Source of the DNA: Anaeramoeba flamelloides
Lineage: Eukaryota; Metamonada; Anaeramoebidae
NCBI GenBank assembly: GCA_027625915.1
Contig: JANTQA010000032.1
Coordinates: forward strand, 3,844,001-3,908,000
Direction of reading: 5' to 3'
DNA: 64,000 nt
The position numbers and the translations under genes were made by a program. The notes beneath the pieces are model-generated. The model saw only the letters and a program-made list of their open reading frames with translations, searched no databases and was not told where the DNA came from. Positions within the stretch are counted from its first letter, which is position 1; the number at the start of each line of letters is the position of its first letter. Of this stretch, positions 1-12,669 are shown piece after piece.

Positions 1-34
1 GTTTAAACTGTGTCCAAATTTTTGGAATATAGTT
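1..34. repeat. Right end of a TA-flanked terminal-inverted-repeat element (family F1)
   Basis: The first bases match the right terminus of the complete F1 copies at 4546-5072 and 52423-52951, with the typical order: a GTTTAAACTGTG block, then CCAAATTTTTGGAAT, then AGTT followed by TA. Only the end is present; the body lies left of the window. Confidence 0.8.
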
Positions 35-361
35 TATATATAAGATATATAAAAAAAAACTAATGTGTATTTTTTCTTTTTCATTTCATATAATAGCCTC
101 TTTCAGAAGATTTCTATTAGCAAATCTAAAATAGGTCTGATTCGAAAAATTTTAAAACATTTTTTTTTTTGTTTTTTTTTTAAAAATAATCAATATTTTT
201 TTCTTTTACTATTTCAATAAAAAAAAATCCAAAATACTAGGTCGTGGATATCAAAATAATTAAAACCCGCTTATATATAAAAAATCAAATACTAAAGTTA
301 AAATAAAAAAAAAAATAATCTCACTAACAAAATAAAAATTGATTTAAAATTTTTGAAACTA

Positions 362-850
362 AACACCATTTAAATAATTGTGACTTACCTGAAATAATAA
401 ATTGAAAAAAAATATATATCCTTTAATATTCAAGAACAACTAATAATTAAATCTGATTAATAATTAACTTTTAAATTATTCAAAATATAAACACCTGATA
501 TTTTAAAAATTAAAAAAAATAAAACCAAAAAACTAAATAAAAGTGAGTCAAAGTTTTTGAAAAAACCATTATGGATTTTTTATTACTGAACTTTCAAAGA
601 AAAAAAAGTTAACAAGAAGATTTTTTACAAATAATTAAATTCATTTTAAAAGACATTACATAGTTGAAATTTTCTAAATGATTATTTGTCTTTTCGAAGA
701 TTTTTTTTTTTTTACTATAGGGTATAAAAAACAAAAAAGTATCAAAAAAAAAAAAACAAAAAGAGAAAGAACACAAACAACTTAAAAAGAAATTTAGAAA
801 AAGTAAAAAGGTAAAAAATAAAAAACATCAAAATTTTTGAAATTCTATCC
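362..850 (+). repeat. F3-family TA-flanked element (right end unclear)
   Basis: The left end reads TA then AACACCATTT...GTGACTTACCTGAAATAAT and continues through blocks shared with the copies at 29950-30557 and 38587-39153 (ATTCAAGAAC, AATTAAATCTGATTAATAATT, ATTCATTTTAAAAGACATT, GATTATTTGTCTTT). The right terminal repeat is degraded, so the end coordinate is approximate. Confidence 0.65.
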
Positions 851-1512
851 TTTTCTTTTGAATAACGCCAGTAATCCGAAATAATATTAATTTTTGTATT
901 AGTTGTTGTTATTCTTCCAAATTTCTTGAGATTATTCTATTTAAACACTTTAAATAAATAGAAATTACATTAAAAATCATTTTTAAAAATCTTTGAAAGT
1001 AATCTGGATATAACTTTCTATCATTAAAGAATTCGCTGAACAGCGATAAATGTTCAGGTTTTTGAGAAAAAACTGATCTCGTGCAAAAAGTGTTATTTTT
1101 ATAGTTTTGTTTAAACAAAATCCAATATATTGATTCCATTCATGGAGTTAATCATTTCGGTTCAAAAGTTTTCATAAAAAAAAATGAAAATAATTAAATT
1201 AAAATCTCACGATTTTTGAAAACTCTATAAATCAATACTATTAAGAATTTTCTTACTCTAGGCGAAATTAACCATAAAAAAGGAGTTTACTTTTTTTGTG
1301 CTTTTTTTCTTTTTTTTATACAATGTGTAAAACTCTGTCCATTTTATTTACAAAACCAATTTAGAATACATTATTTAACCACTGAAAACAAACTTCTTTT
1401 ATGAATCAAAGTAAATACATAATTATGTCTTCACAAAAAAAAAAATAAACAAAAAAAATAAAACAAAACTAAAAAAATAAAACAAAAAAAAATAAAACAA
1501 AAAAAATAAAAG

Positions 1513-4500
1513 GAAACTGAACGAAGTATTGGACAATTAGAATATGAAAGCAAAGTATATAAAATTTTAAAAGGCAATATTGGTATTTCCAATGTTCAAC
1601 ATTTTGGTCAAGATAAATTCGAAAATTATTTAATTATGGATTATTTGGGATCAAATTTAGAATCATTATTTAAATATTGTGGAAAGAAATTCAGTTTAAA
1701 AACAGTCTTAATTATTGCTGATCAAATTTTATGTCGATTACAATTAGTACATACAAAATCAATTGTCTATCGTGACATTAAGCCAGAAAATTTTGTTATT
1801 GGAAGAGGAAAAACTAAAGATCAAATATATATTATTGATTTTGGATTATCAAAGTTATATAGAAACTTCTGGACGCACAAACCACATAAATATCGAAACA
1901 AAAGAGACCTAGTTGGAACTGTTAGATATTCATCAATAAACACTCATTTGGGAATTGAACAGTCAAGAAGAGACGACCTAGAAAGTTTGGGTTACATGTT
2001 AATTTATTTTTTAAAAGGGAGATTGCCTTGGCAAGGAGTTAAAGCCTCAAACAAAAAGGAAAGAAATGAAAAAATTTGTGATCAAAAAGTTTCTACTTCA
2101 TTGTCTACTCTATGCGAAGGATTGCCAGGTTTGTTTTCAATATTATTTTCTTTATAATTTATAATTTTAATTTTTCTTTAATACTTGTTAAATTTCCTTT
2201 TCACTATCCAATGATTTTTAATTATTTTTGTTCTGTAAAAAAATTAAAGGTTTTTTTTTCAAAATACACTTATTACTCAACCACGAACACTAGTCTGTTG
2301 ATCTGATCATTGTTTAAACTTGATTCTTTTTTGTTCATATTTCAAAAAATAATAATTGTTTTTTTCGAAAATATCTGTTTCTTGATCAACACTAAAAAAT
2401 CTTTCTCATTGAATTTAAAACTATTGTTTAATTATCCTGCAAACTATCAACAATTAAATTACGATTAATTTTTAACCATGATATTTTGGTAATGATCACG
2501 ATTTTTATTTAATCAAGATATTTATTCAAAGATCACGATTTGTAATTTATTACAATTTGATTTTAAAGAATATCGTAATTTAATAATCAAAATGGTGTGG
2601 TTATTTAAACCATATCTTAATTCGAAATAGAAATCGAAAATTCCTTGAATTTTAAACGATTCGAAAATGTTGACTCAATTTATAATTTTATTGGAAGTTG
2701 TTTTTAGAGGTTTTATACCAGATTCTTCTCAAAAAAATATTTTCAAATTTTTGGGATCAGAATCAATTTATCTCATATTCTTATCAAAACCCTTTTTTCA
2801 AATTTTGAGAAATTGTTTTTTTTTTTTAATCTTTATTTTTCTTTTTCTTTTTCTTTTTTTTTCAATTCCTTTTTCTTTTTTTTTGAAAAAGTCAGCTAGA
2901 TTAAAATAGATCATCGAAAATACCAGTAAAGATTAAGAAAATATTCTGCTTTGTAATGTCTTTTAACATCAAGATAATTATTTAGTAAAAAATCTTCTTG
3001 TTAACCTTTTTTCAGTGAAAGTTCAGTAATAAAAAATCCGTAATGCACATTTCAAAAATTGTGACTCACTTTTTTTTAGTTTTTTGGTTTTCTTTTTTTC
3101 TATTTTTAAAATATCAGTATTTTATTTTTTTAGAATAATTTAAAAGGTGAATTATTAATAAGATTTACTTATTAGTTACCTTTGAAAACAAATATTTTTT
3201 TGTTTTTTTATCAATTAATTTCTTCAGGCGAGTCATAATTTTTGAAAAATAGTTTACTTTGAGTACTCTCATCTTTTTATCACTGAATCAATTTTGGGAT
3301 ATTAACCGATATATTATATCTTTGGTTTTATATATTAACTCCAAAGATAGAATCCATTGGAAGAATTTGCTATCAAAATGCAATTTAGACCCCATTATCG
3401 AAAAAAACAAGTTTCTAAAATGGAAACAGTAATAAATTTTAAATTTATTCATGGCAAAATTAAAATCAAGATAGCTCAATCATATTTACCTTCAAGTGAC
3501 AGTAAACTAAAAAAAAAAATTGAAATAAATTTAATTACAGATTGAAAAAAAATTATTGCATCTTGAAATTTAAAAACCCAAGTACAATTCTGATTATCAC
3601 AATACCTGGCTTGATTTTAAATGCTATTTTCTGAAATGAATTATTAATTTAAAAATTTGATCCATTTTTCTCATTTTGGAAAAGTTCAAAATTCAACATA
3701 TTTTCTTATTACTTTGAAAAAATATTTATTTTCTTAAAAGAAGGAAGAAATCTTTAATACCCTGTGAAGGAAGTGTACAAAAATATTCATTAAAAACAAA
3801 ACTCACAAAGTTTTAAAAACAACTCAGTATAAATAATCTACTTAATTTCAAAAAAATTACAATAAATTATTTTAAACTTAAAAAATGCTAGTTTCTTTAT
3901 TCAAAGAAAAGTTCAAATCAATTTTTTCTATGGATTGGCCAAAAAAAAATACGAGAAAAACACCCAAATACTTTGGTTAAAAACTTCCCCAAAATAATTA
4001 TTTAAAACATGTAAATTTCAACTGATAACATTAAGAAATACTTTTTTACTTTGTTTATTTCAAATCAATAACTAATAACTTAATCTTAATTTTTTCAGTG
4101 AGGTTATTAACAACCCAAAGACTAAAAAGTAAAAAAATAAAAAAATGAAAAATCGGGGATAACATTATTTTCCTTTCCAATAACCAAAAACTGAATTACA
4201 ATTCAGGAAAAAATGTTTAATATATTTTTTTAGGTTACTAGCCCAATTAACTGGAAACATTATTTAAAAATGAAAATTTAGATCAATTAATAATAAAAAA
4301 AAAAATAAATGATTGAGAGCAAAATGGGGGATTAAACACAACAAACATTTTTTTAATGTTGTATTCTACCAAAACTTATATTTTGTTGATCTATTATTAA
4401 AAATTTCTTCATTTTTTTAACAATTTTTTAAGATTAAGAAAAGTACTAATTGGATCTCAATATTAGAGAAGATCCAAATTGTTTTTGCTTATTTGGTTGG

Positions 4501-7500
4501 CAATAATACTGATAATCAATTAAAGTTGATTTATTTCTTCTTTTAAATCCCATTCCAAAAATTTGAACACACCCAAAATCAAAAATAGGCAAAATAAAAC
4601 TTAATTTATTATATTTTTCCAAACGTAATATAAAACCACAGATTAAGTTTCACAGTATTAATGTTTTTATAAGTTATCATTTTTATTCAAATAAAAGAAA
4701 AAAATATAAAACGAAATAATTAAAATTGGTGTGTCCAAAATAATGAAACGAGCTGAACAAAAAATGTATTTGTAAATTTGTTTAAATTTCACCAACAATT
4801 TTTGATAGATCAAATGATATGATAACATCGACAAATTGTTGTGATTTTCCAATTTAACAAACTCAACACTAATTTTCTATCAACCATCGAAAAAAATTTT
4901 TAGATCTAACGAAACAGATTACGTAACTGTAAAAAAGGAAATTAAAAAAAAAAAAAGACCAAAAATGAAATAGTAGTTTGTAAAATCAAAATTATTTCCA
5001 AATTGAATTTAAAGTGGAGTATTGCTATTCTTTCAACTGTTTAAACTGTGTCCAAATTTTTGGAATTTAGTTTAGTTGAAATTACTTTTTATTTTTAATC
5101 ACATTTGCAATTAAAACACATTCTCTGACCTTTCAACAACAGTTAAAAGGTCCTATTAAGAGCTTTAATCCTTTTTAGTTAACCAATTGAAATGCAATTA
5201 TTTGGAAAGTTGATAAGCATTTAATGAATATTTTTCAAGAATTCTAGTAATAATTTTATTTAAATTACTTTGAAAAAATCATTTTTAGAATTTTCATTGA
5301 AAATTTGAGGAATATTTTATTCAAATTTCATTAAAATTCATCAAATCGAATTAAATTGGAATTCTATAGAAATATTATTGAAATTTCAAACTGAAAAAAA
5401 AATTTTTTTAAGAGATTGATTTTTATTTTTTTTTAAATTCTTTTTAATTTTTTATTATATATATAAGCTATTTCCAATAAAGTGGTCCCAATTTATTTTA
5501 AAATATATCTTTTAAACTCAATCTTCAAAAAAGTATTTAAACATCCAAAATCATTAACAACCATTGATCGATTCTTGATAATGATTCAATTAGTTTCTTT
5601 ATATTGTATTACATAAATACAATATATTAAATTTTCTGATCTCGATTTTATCTGATATTTTTTAGGCTTGAAAATTGGTGTTTATTATTTTCTTTTTGAT
5701 TGAAAACACCCGTTTCCATAACTTGTTTAATCTCAATAAATTTTCAAATAGAATTGACAATATATAACCACATTTTATTGTTTAAAAAATCCTTTGTACC
5801 CTTTCCATATTTCCAGTTTTTTATGGAAATTGGACGTACATTGTTTTCACCAAAAAAAAGTGCTATTTTTTTTTTCCCTTTTTTGGAAATATTTCATTAA
5901 ACATATTTTGAAATAAATACCATAGTCATTTATTCAATCGGTATTAATATTAAACTTAATTTGGTAATACCGATTAATGAATACTATCACTAACAAAGAT
6001 GATTTTTTATGAAATGTAAAAAAAAATTCCCCACTTTTTTGGAAATACCTTATATATTTGTTCTCATTTATAGGATCTTTTTTTTTAATATCTATTTTAA
6101 AAATTGGAAAAAATATTTAATTTTCAAAATTTGTATAAAAAAAATTGTAATGGAAACAAAATTTTTTTTTAAATTGATCTAAAAATAAGTTTTTTTAAAA
6201 TCATTAATTTAGTAATTTGTGCTATCTAATACATTTTTCGTAAACATATTTTTTTTTTTGATCTAACCTTATTTAATTTCTAACCCCCCCCTTTCCCTTC
6301 TCTTATTAATATATACACAAAAATATAATTCTATATACATATCACACACACCTTGCAATCCAAAAAATTGAACAAATAATTTAAATCAATATAGTTGAAT
6401 TTAAGCAATTTATAGAATATTGTAAAAAATTAGGATTTGAAGAGAGACCAAATTATAGCTATCTTCGAAAGAAATTCCGAAAATTATTTCTTTTAAATGG
6501 CTATGTGTATGATTATCAATATGATTGGAAAATAAAGCATGCTAAAGAATCTAAAATAAAAAAAGACATTTCAACCGATCAAGGATTTTATAATGAAAAA
6601 CAAATAAATGGCGATATTAACCAAACAAAGATTATTTCAAATAAACCAAAAAAGAAAAAGAAATCAAATCAGAATAATGGTAATAGAAGCCAAAGTAACA
6701 GTAAGGGCAGTGGAAGTAGCAATAACTATAATAAGAATAACAAATCAAAGAAAAGGAATAACAAAGAAAATAATGATATAAAGCAAAAATCAAAATCAAA
6801 TTCTAAATCTAATATTAATAATAAAAATAAAAACAAAAATAAAATTAAAAATAAAAATAAAATTTTAATTAAAGAAAGTGGTTCTGAAAATGAATCAAAT
6901 ACTAAAGACAAATCAGAAAAAAAAAAAAAAAGTAACAAATATAAGAAAAAACATAAAAAAATCCAAAAAAGTAAAAAAATAAAAGAGATGGAAGAAAGAA
7001 TTCAATTTTATAATAAGAAAAACAATAAAAAATTGAAAGTAAAAATTGAAATTTATCTACGAAAGAAACAAAAAATACCAAAAATGGACCAATTTCAAAA
7101 AGAAAAAATAGCAAATTTTTTTTTGTGCATTGGAGAACAATATTCTTTAAAACGTAGAGAAATGCACCAAGATCTGAAAAATGTTGATAAAATCCTGAGA
7201 CATAATCCTAATTTCAAAGATCTCGTTACTAAAGAACTTATAAATTCATTAAAATCTGCATTAAGTGGCAGTTTATCGTATAATTCCTTTTTGTTTTTAG
7301 AAAACGATTTATTAAAATTATTATACATTGTTAACGAAAAAAAAAATAAATATGCATTAATGTGGAATTCATATGATTTGGACTTTACCAATAATAATGA
7401 TGGTGATAAAAAGAAAGGGACAAAAAAGAAGAATAATGATGATGATGATGCTGACGGCGATAAGAATGTGGCTTTTGTCGTTAAAACGAAAAAACACAAA

Positions 7501-7761
7501 TTGAGTAGAAAAGAAAAAAGGAAAAATAAAAAAATATGGAAAATTGAAAGATTAACAAAAAAGAAAGTTTTAGTTCATGAAAAATTAATTCTTTTAGAAA
7601 AAGCCCTACAAATTAAAGAAATCCGTGAAGATATATTGATTCAAAATCAATATCAACAAATTTTATCTTTATCGACAAAAAATCTTACTTATAAAAAATT
7701 AGATAATTTATGTAATATAATTGAAAAGGCACTTATTTTAAGTAAAGAAAAAATTGATTAA
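1513..7761 (+). CDS. Casein kinase 1 family Ser/Thr kinase, 5'-incomplete, two visible exons
   Basis: Exons are 1513-2128 and 6395-7761, joined across a GTTTGT...ATATAG intron. The split codon becomes GTT (Val) and the frame continues to the stop at 7761, giving about 660 visible residues. Numbered from 1513, the kinase part has YESKVYKIL, a catalytic loop YRDIKPENF (Asp ~88), DFGLSK (Asp ~109), and the CK1 signature SINTHLGIEQSRRDDLES followed by LPWQG and NKKERNEKI. Exon 2 opens with FEERPNYSYLRKKFRKLF...YDYQYDW, the canonical end of the CK1 kinase domain, which proves the join. The ATP-binding loop is missing and must lie upstream of the window. The catalytic loop has Tyr where kinases usually have His. 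After the kinase comes a ~410-residue Lys/Asn/Ser-rich tail with two less biased stretches near its end. CK1 enzymes phosphorylate acidic-primed substrates in nucleus and cytoplasm. The tail matches no family I know and may govern localisation. Confidence 0.95.
2655..3254 (-). repeat. F3-family TA-flanked element, inverted, inside the CK1 intron
   Basis: The left end is TA then AACGATTCGAAAATGTTGAC. The right end, read on the other strand, is TA then AACTATTTTTCAAAAATTATGAC, so the termini are inverted repeats flanked by TA. The body matches the reverse complement of the F3 copies near 30000 and 38600. Open frames inside (2667-2909, 3288-3479, 3357-3545) are low-complexity and unsupported. 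Confidence 0.8.
4546..5072 (+). repeat. F1-family TA-flanked element (527 bp)
   Basis: The left end is TA then AATCCCATTCC with the block TTTGAACACACCC. The right end reads CTGTGTCCAAATTTTTGGAAT then TTAGTT and TA. It aligns end to end with 32118-32648 and 52423-52951. It is non-autonomous: the interior has no transposase-like frame. The shape (TA duplication, ~25-bp inverted ends) suggests Tc1/mariner-type mobilisation. Confidence 0.88.
5921..5987. repeat. Imperfect hairpin
   Basis: CATAGTCATTTATTCAATCG plus GTATTA is mirrored by TAATACCGATTAATGAATAC plus TAT about 18 bases later. It could be a small repeat relic or an RNA hairpin within the intron. Confidence 0.5.
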
Positions 7762-8075
7762 ATTTGAAATTATTGTTATTATTCATTTTTTGGTTTTTAT
7801 TTTAATATTTCTTTTTAATATTTGCCTTTTTTAAAAATTATCAAAATTAAAATTAACAGAAAATTACGCATTTTTCTGAGAATATTTTTTATTTAAATAT
7901 AATTAAAGAAAGTTATCAAATAATACTTTATTTTCATAAACAGTCGTTGATTCTTAAAAAAAAATTTTTTTTTCCTAGTGAAAAAATATACAAAATTATA
8001 CAGTAATTCCACAAATTAATTTCTGGTGACTTTTCAACAATTTTTTAGATTACCTAAATGCATAGAATGTGTGTC

Positions 8076-8119
<44 letters not shown>

Positions 8120-8296
8120 TATATATATATGTGTGTGTGTGTGTGTGTATGTGTATGTATATATGTGTGTATATATTGATTGTTTCTATTACTATAAATT
8201 TTTTTTTTTAAACAAAGCCGGAAAGATTTTTACAAAATTATGATTCTAATTGTTCAATAATCAGTAAAAAGATATAATATGGCAGAAAGTTCTAAA
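7762..8296. other. Intergenic region with a TA/GT microsatellite
   Basis: This lies between the convergent ends of the CK1 gene (+) and the 8297-9649 gene (-). It contains a (TA)n tract followed by (GT)n and mixed TATG repeats at about 8077-8176. The frame at 8058-8243 is a translation of this microsatellite, not a gene. Both neighbouring 3' ends presumably have their polyadenylation sites here. Confidence 0.8.
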
Positions 8297-9649
8297 TTAT
8301 CGTCTGTTAGTTTCTTTTGGTAGTGCTCTATTTTGGTTGACAATTGCTAGGAGATCATAATTTTGATTTTCTCTAGCTTGGTTTTCAATTGAATCCAAAA
8401 GCTTCATACTATTTTGAAGATCCAATTTCTTGTAGAGGTTGAACAATATCATTTTGGCATACGGAACTGATTCGTCCTTGTTATTATTCACTTTGCCAGT
8501 TCCCCTTGGATCATTGTTATTCGAAAAACGATTGATTATTAAGGTATTCGAAAACTTGTTTTTGTGTGGCATTTCATTTTTTTTCGTTGTCTTCTCAATT
8601 TTTTGTGAAGAATAACGCAGTTTTGAATTACCTTCAGAATTCCCTTTCTGGTTTTTGGCAATTGGAGTCAATTTTGGAATTTCTTTCTTAGCTTGGGAGT
8701 TGACGATCTTTTTTTGGTTCGTTCTTCGCTTTTTGAGAATATTCGATTTTGGGATGAATGCCGAATTATTTAACAATTTTCTTTTTGTTTTTGTATTTTG
8801 ATCTCTTAATAAAAAGGTGTTTAAAGCTACCCCTTTTGGCTCCACTTTTTTTGTTAAATTTGTTATCTTCTTTTCTGTTTTAATCAGTTTGATTGAAGCA
8901 CAGTACTTTTTGCAAATATTATTTTTTTTTTTTTTAATTTTTTTCTCCTTCACTTTTTTATTTCCTTTTAACTTGCATTTTTTTATGGTTGATTTCATTC
9001 CACTTTTACTCTTTGAACCTTTAGTGATTTGTTTTGTTTTGGTCAACTTTGTATCTTGTTGAATTCGTGTTTTTTGTCCTTGTAATTTTAAGATTTTTTT
9101 TTTTTTCTGTTTTTTTTTTTCCAAACAATCTTGAACGTTCATCATACTTGTATTTTGGAAATTATTTTCTTTAATCTTTGGTGTAGCTCTTTTTCTCCCA
9201 TTTACAGGATGCCTCCCATAACTTCTACTGGGCATAGCCTTGTTAAAAACCATTCCCTTATGCTCTATTGGCGTGACATTCAAATAGCCCGATTTTATAA
9301 AATAGTTACCAATATTCTTACGCACATTTGAGCGGCCCTGCCCCAGTCCATAGCACAAGACATTGATTAAATCCGCATTTAGTATAATGTTAATTTTGTT
9401 CTTAGTTTGTGTTATATATTCGCTAAAATATTTCTCAATTTCAAGGAAACGCTGCTTATTCAACTTCATTTTTTTGATTCGATCCAATGCTTTTTTTTGT
9501 TCAAGCTTGCATTTATTATAGCATTCAGTCTCTTGTTCGTTTGCAACATACGTGTCCCTATTCGCTCGGTTTCCCTTTCGTTTTGGAGGCTTTGCCCCTA
9601 TATTGATCCCTTTTTTCATTTGATTGTTAAACGAAATTTGATTTTTCAT
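8297..9649 (-). CDS. Basic protein of unknown function, 450 residues
   Basis: One open frame reads from an ATG at 9649 to a stop at 8297. I recognise no family. Residues ~1-60 are basic and include CYNKCKLEQKKALDRIKKMK. Residues ~60-160 look folded (FLEIEKYFSEYI, LINVLCYGLGQGRSN, YFIKSGYLNVTPIEHKG, NGRKRATPK). Residues ~170-370 are a very Lys-rich, probably disordered stretch (KKKQKKKK, KKIKKKKN). The last ~70 residues look helical (YAKMILFNLYKKLDLQNSMKLL). The charge suggests a nucleic-acid or cytoskeletal binder, but that is only inference. Just before the ATG the coding strand reads a T-run then AATTTAG, which looks like a splice acceptor. An upstream exon, coding or untranslated, may therefore exist and the true start is uncertain. 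Confidence 0.75.
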   Translation of the reverse strand: MKNQISFNNQMKKGINIGAKPPKRKGNRANRDTYVANEQETECYNKCKLEQKKALDRIKKMKLNKQRFLEIEKYFSEYITQTKNKINIILNADLINVLCYGLGQGRSNVRKNIGNYFIKSGYLNVTPIEHKGMVFNKAMPSRSYGRHPVNGRKRATPKIKENNFQNTSMMNVQDCLEKKKQKKKKILKLQGQKTRIQQDTKLTKTKQITKGSKSKSGMKSTIKKCKLKGNKKVKEKKIKKKKNNICKKYCASIKLIKTEKKITNLTKKVEPKGVALNTFLLRDQNTKTKRKLLNNSAFIPKSNILKKRRTNQKKIVNSQAKKEIPKLTPIAKNQKGNSEGNSKLRYSSQKIEKTTKKNEMPHKNKFSNTLIINRFSNNNDPRGTGKVNNNKDESVPYAKMILFNLYKKLDLQNSMKLLDSIENQARENQNYDLLAIVNQNRALPKETNRR

Positions 9650-12600
9650 CTAAATTAAAAAAAAAAATGTTAATTTCAGAAGATCAAATTTTTTTTACCA
9701 ATCCAAAGAGGTTTGAAATTTTTAATTTTTTTAAAAAAAGTTAAAAGTATTGGTTTTTTTGACACCCAATTTTGAATTACAGTTTATTTTACAAAATTTC
9801 CCTAGTGAAAACCGACGATTTTTTTTTTTTTGTTGATTTTTGGAAAAATGGAATTATTTTTGTTTACTTTCTTCAATGTTTATATTTCGTGTAGATTTTT
9901 CAGACTTTATTTTCAGCAAATTTGTAAAAACCAAAAACGAAAAAAATAAATTCTATTTTTTCTTGTTTTTTAATTTTGAATGCTCTTACTACCTGAGTTA
10001 ACCCAAGAAATTGAGGTAAAATTATTTTTTATTTTTTTTTTATTTTCAACAACTTTGTTAAAATTTGCCTAACTATTTTTGATTAATAAATTGAAAATTT
10101 CAACAAAACTAGCCCATTACAAGACGAAAATTATCTTTTTCAAATTAATTTCTGTAATTCGGAGTTTGAAGTAACTCTATTAAGTAAATCTTTTTTTCGG
10201 AAAATTGGTCGAACTCATTTAATATCTTTTTTTCGTACTATCGAATCTAATTTGAAATAATGTGCTGACTTGCACAAATAAATTTTCAAAAATATATATT
10301 AATGACAAAGAGTCATTTTAAAGAAATTCTTTTAAATCTAAACAAAGAATTATCACATCTGAAACGAAGATTTTTTGTTCAATTAAATAATATTTTTATA
10401 AGATACTCAACAAACAATTAAAACATTGATTTCAAAACAATATTTTCGCTCAAGATATCATCCTCGTTAAATTATCAGAAGAAAGTCATCAAAAAGATTT
10501 CAAAACTGAAAAAATCAAAAGGAAAACTTCATTATATACCGAACACAAAATATAAATTCGATTCATATTTAAGATTAATATAACAATATAAAAATCCAGT
10601 TACCGTTAAAAAAATTATCGGTTTTAGAAATGATCAAAGCTATCAAGACTTGTCAAAAAAAAAAAAAAAAAAAAGTTTAAGGGAGTAATCATTTTTGAAA
10701 ATAAAATGAAATCTTGTCAAGATCCTTGAAAATTTTTTTTTTTGTAATTTGTGTTTAGACTTATGAAATGGATGAGTTTACCTCATTTAAACAATTTATT
10801 GATTTGAGTATATTTTTTGAAATCCAAAATTTGCATGTTTACAATATAAAACGAAAAAAAGTAACTAATTATTTTTATTCAGAATAAAGTTGTTTCTTGA
10901 AAATGGTAAAACATATTTTTAGTTTTATTTTGGAAAGTCTTGATTTCGACAAGCAAATTTTTTATTTGGTTACTTTTTCTTTGATTAATATTTCAATTCA
11001 AATCTTCGCCAATAAAACTAATTGTGGCATAGGTGATTCAATAAATGAATAAATGGTAGAAGACTAACTACAGTTTCTCAATTAAATTTAGATCTTTTAT
11101 TCAAAAAATTTTTTTCTTTAATGTTTTGAAAAATTTGTTTTCTGGTTTATCAAAAAATGAAAAAAAAATTGCAAAAAAATTTTTTAACAAATTGTTTGGT
11201 CTTATTCACAGGAATCCTTATTACAATTCAAATCATTTTTGGTAACAAAAAAATGATTTTGAATTTTGAGGATACAATTTTCTAATTCCCAAATATCTTC
11301 AAGACAATTTTATTTTGAATAACCAAATTACATCTTGACACAAAAACAAAATTTCGAAGTAAAATTATTAAATGGATTTAAAACTTTAATTATTATAACT
11401 ACTCTTCTTAAAAAAATATATTGATTTTTTAATCTGTTTAATATATTATTTTTTTGGTAAACTAAAAGTTTTATCTCAAAAAAAAAAAAAAAAAAAAAAA
11501 CAATCTTTATATTTATATTACTTGTCACAAAGACTTTTTATAGTATAATAATGATCAAAATGGCAATAAACGGGATAAAAAATTGTTATAATGTAACATA
11601 AAATGAATTTATAAGTTTTTTTTCTCAGAAAAAATGGGGAAAAAAATTGATCTCACAAAACTAAAATTAATCTATGGGTTTCTTAGTCGATTAGAATTCT
11701 TTGACACTTGGTATATCCAAAATTTGTAAGTAGAGAATACCACCAATAACTTATTTTAATATTTTGCCTGATTGTGTAAGAAGACTGATCCCTTAAGGTT
11801 TTTTTGGTTAATAAAATTCTCAAAAATTTCCTTTCTCTTTTTGAAAAATATTCAAAATGTTGAGGGTTAGTTTTTAACTTGATAATTAATCATATCAATT
11901 TTCTTTAGATTTTCCCATTTTTTTTTTGTCTTTTATATTTTTGTTTTTTTAATTCGACTTTTTTGCACTATATCTTTGGATACAAAAAATGAAAGTTTAT
12001 ATAGTTTAATGTTTGAATAACAGTTATTGTTATTATATCACCTTCTCTAAACTATCACAATTATGTCGTCTAACTTTTTATTTCAATTGTTTTTTTTTTT
12101 TTTTTTTTTTTTGATTAGAAAAATAATTCCTTTTCTGGTGCCTATTTTAAGATTATATCATTTATTTTTTTCTTGTTACTTTATTAATACTTGGATACTT
12201 TGTTTTAAATAAAGAAGAAAAGCTTTCTTTAATTTTAAATGATAAAATTTTTAATCTATGAAAATCCCATAACTCGATACACTGTGTTAATTTTAATTAG
12301 TTTTTTTTTATTTTTTACTTGTTTTTGCATTTTAAACTTTAACAAAATTTCACTTCATTTCCAGGTTACTTTTTTTCAATAGTAAAAATAAATAACAACC
12401 TACTTCTTTTATAAATGTATTAATAAATGAAAAATAAGGAAAATGAATTTTTTTCTGATTTATTGGACAAATTATAGTAGCCTTAAGATGAGAATTCTTT
12501 TTTTTTCTTTAAGGAATTAAGTACATTTTACTATTTTGAAAAATTGTAATTATGTGAACATTAATGAAAAATATTTTTTGATTGCCACGAGATACGGAAC

Positions 12601-12669
12601 AATTTAAAACCAAAAAAATATTCACGACTCAATTTGTGAAAAGAAGGCGAAATCAAGTATTTCAGAGCT

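Larger units (their letters stand above)
1..1512. other. Non-coding stretch upstream of the visible CK1 exon
   Basis: No convincing exon is seen here, in particular no kinase glycine-rich loop (GxGxFG) or VAIK-type lysine on the + strand, although the CK1 exon beginning at 1513 needs one upstream. The stretch is therefore best read as part of a long intron whose 5' exon lies left of the window. It contains an F1 end (1-34) and an F3 element (from 362). The 76-codon minus-strand frame at 909-1139 has no recognisable content. Confidence 0.5.
2129..6394 (+). other. 4266-bp intron of the CK1 gene
   Basis: The donor GTTTGT follows CCAG and the acceptor is ATATAG. Phase is 1, and the joined protein reads through the CK1 motif without a gap. 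The intron holds an inverted F3 element (2655-3254), an F1 element (4546-5072), a small hairpin (5921-5987) and a 2460-2580 patch with repeated ATCACGAT/GATAT words like those in the 50854-52110 element. No other gene is seen in it. Confidence 0.9.

Noticed and set aside
2112-2909. Hydrophobic frames after the first CK1 exon
   Set aside because: They lie in the CK1 intron and an F3 element; T-rich sequence explains them.
8058-8243. Tyr/Ile/Val peptide frame
   Set aside because: It is a translation of the TA/GT microsatellite.
10301-10580. Two consecutive short open stretches, one from an ATG at 10301
   Set aside because: K/I/S-rich peptides of 39 and ~55 codons in different frames; no domain and no splice evidence.
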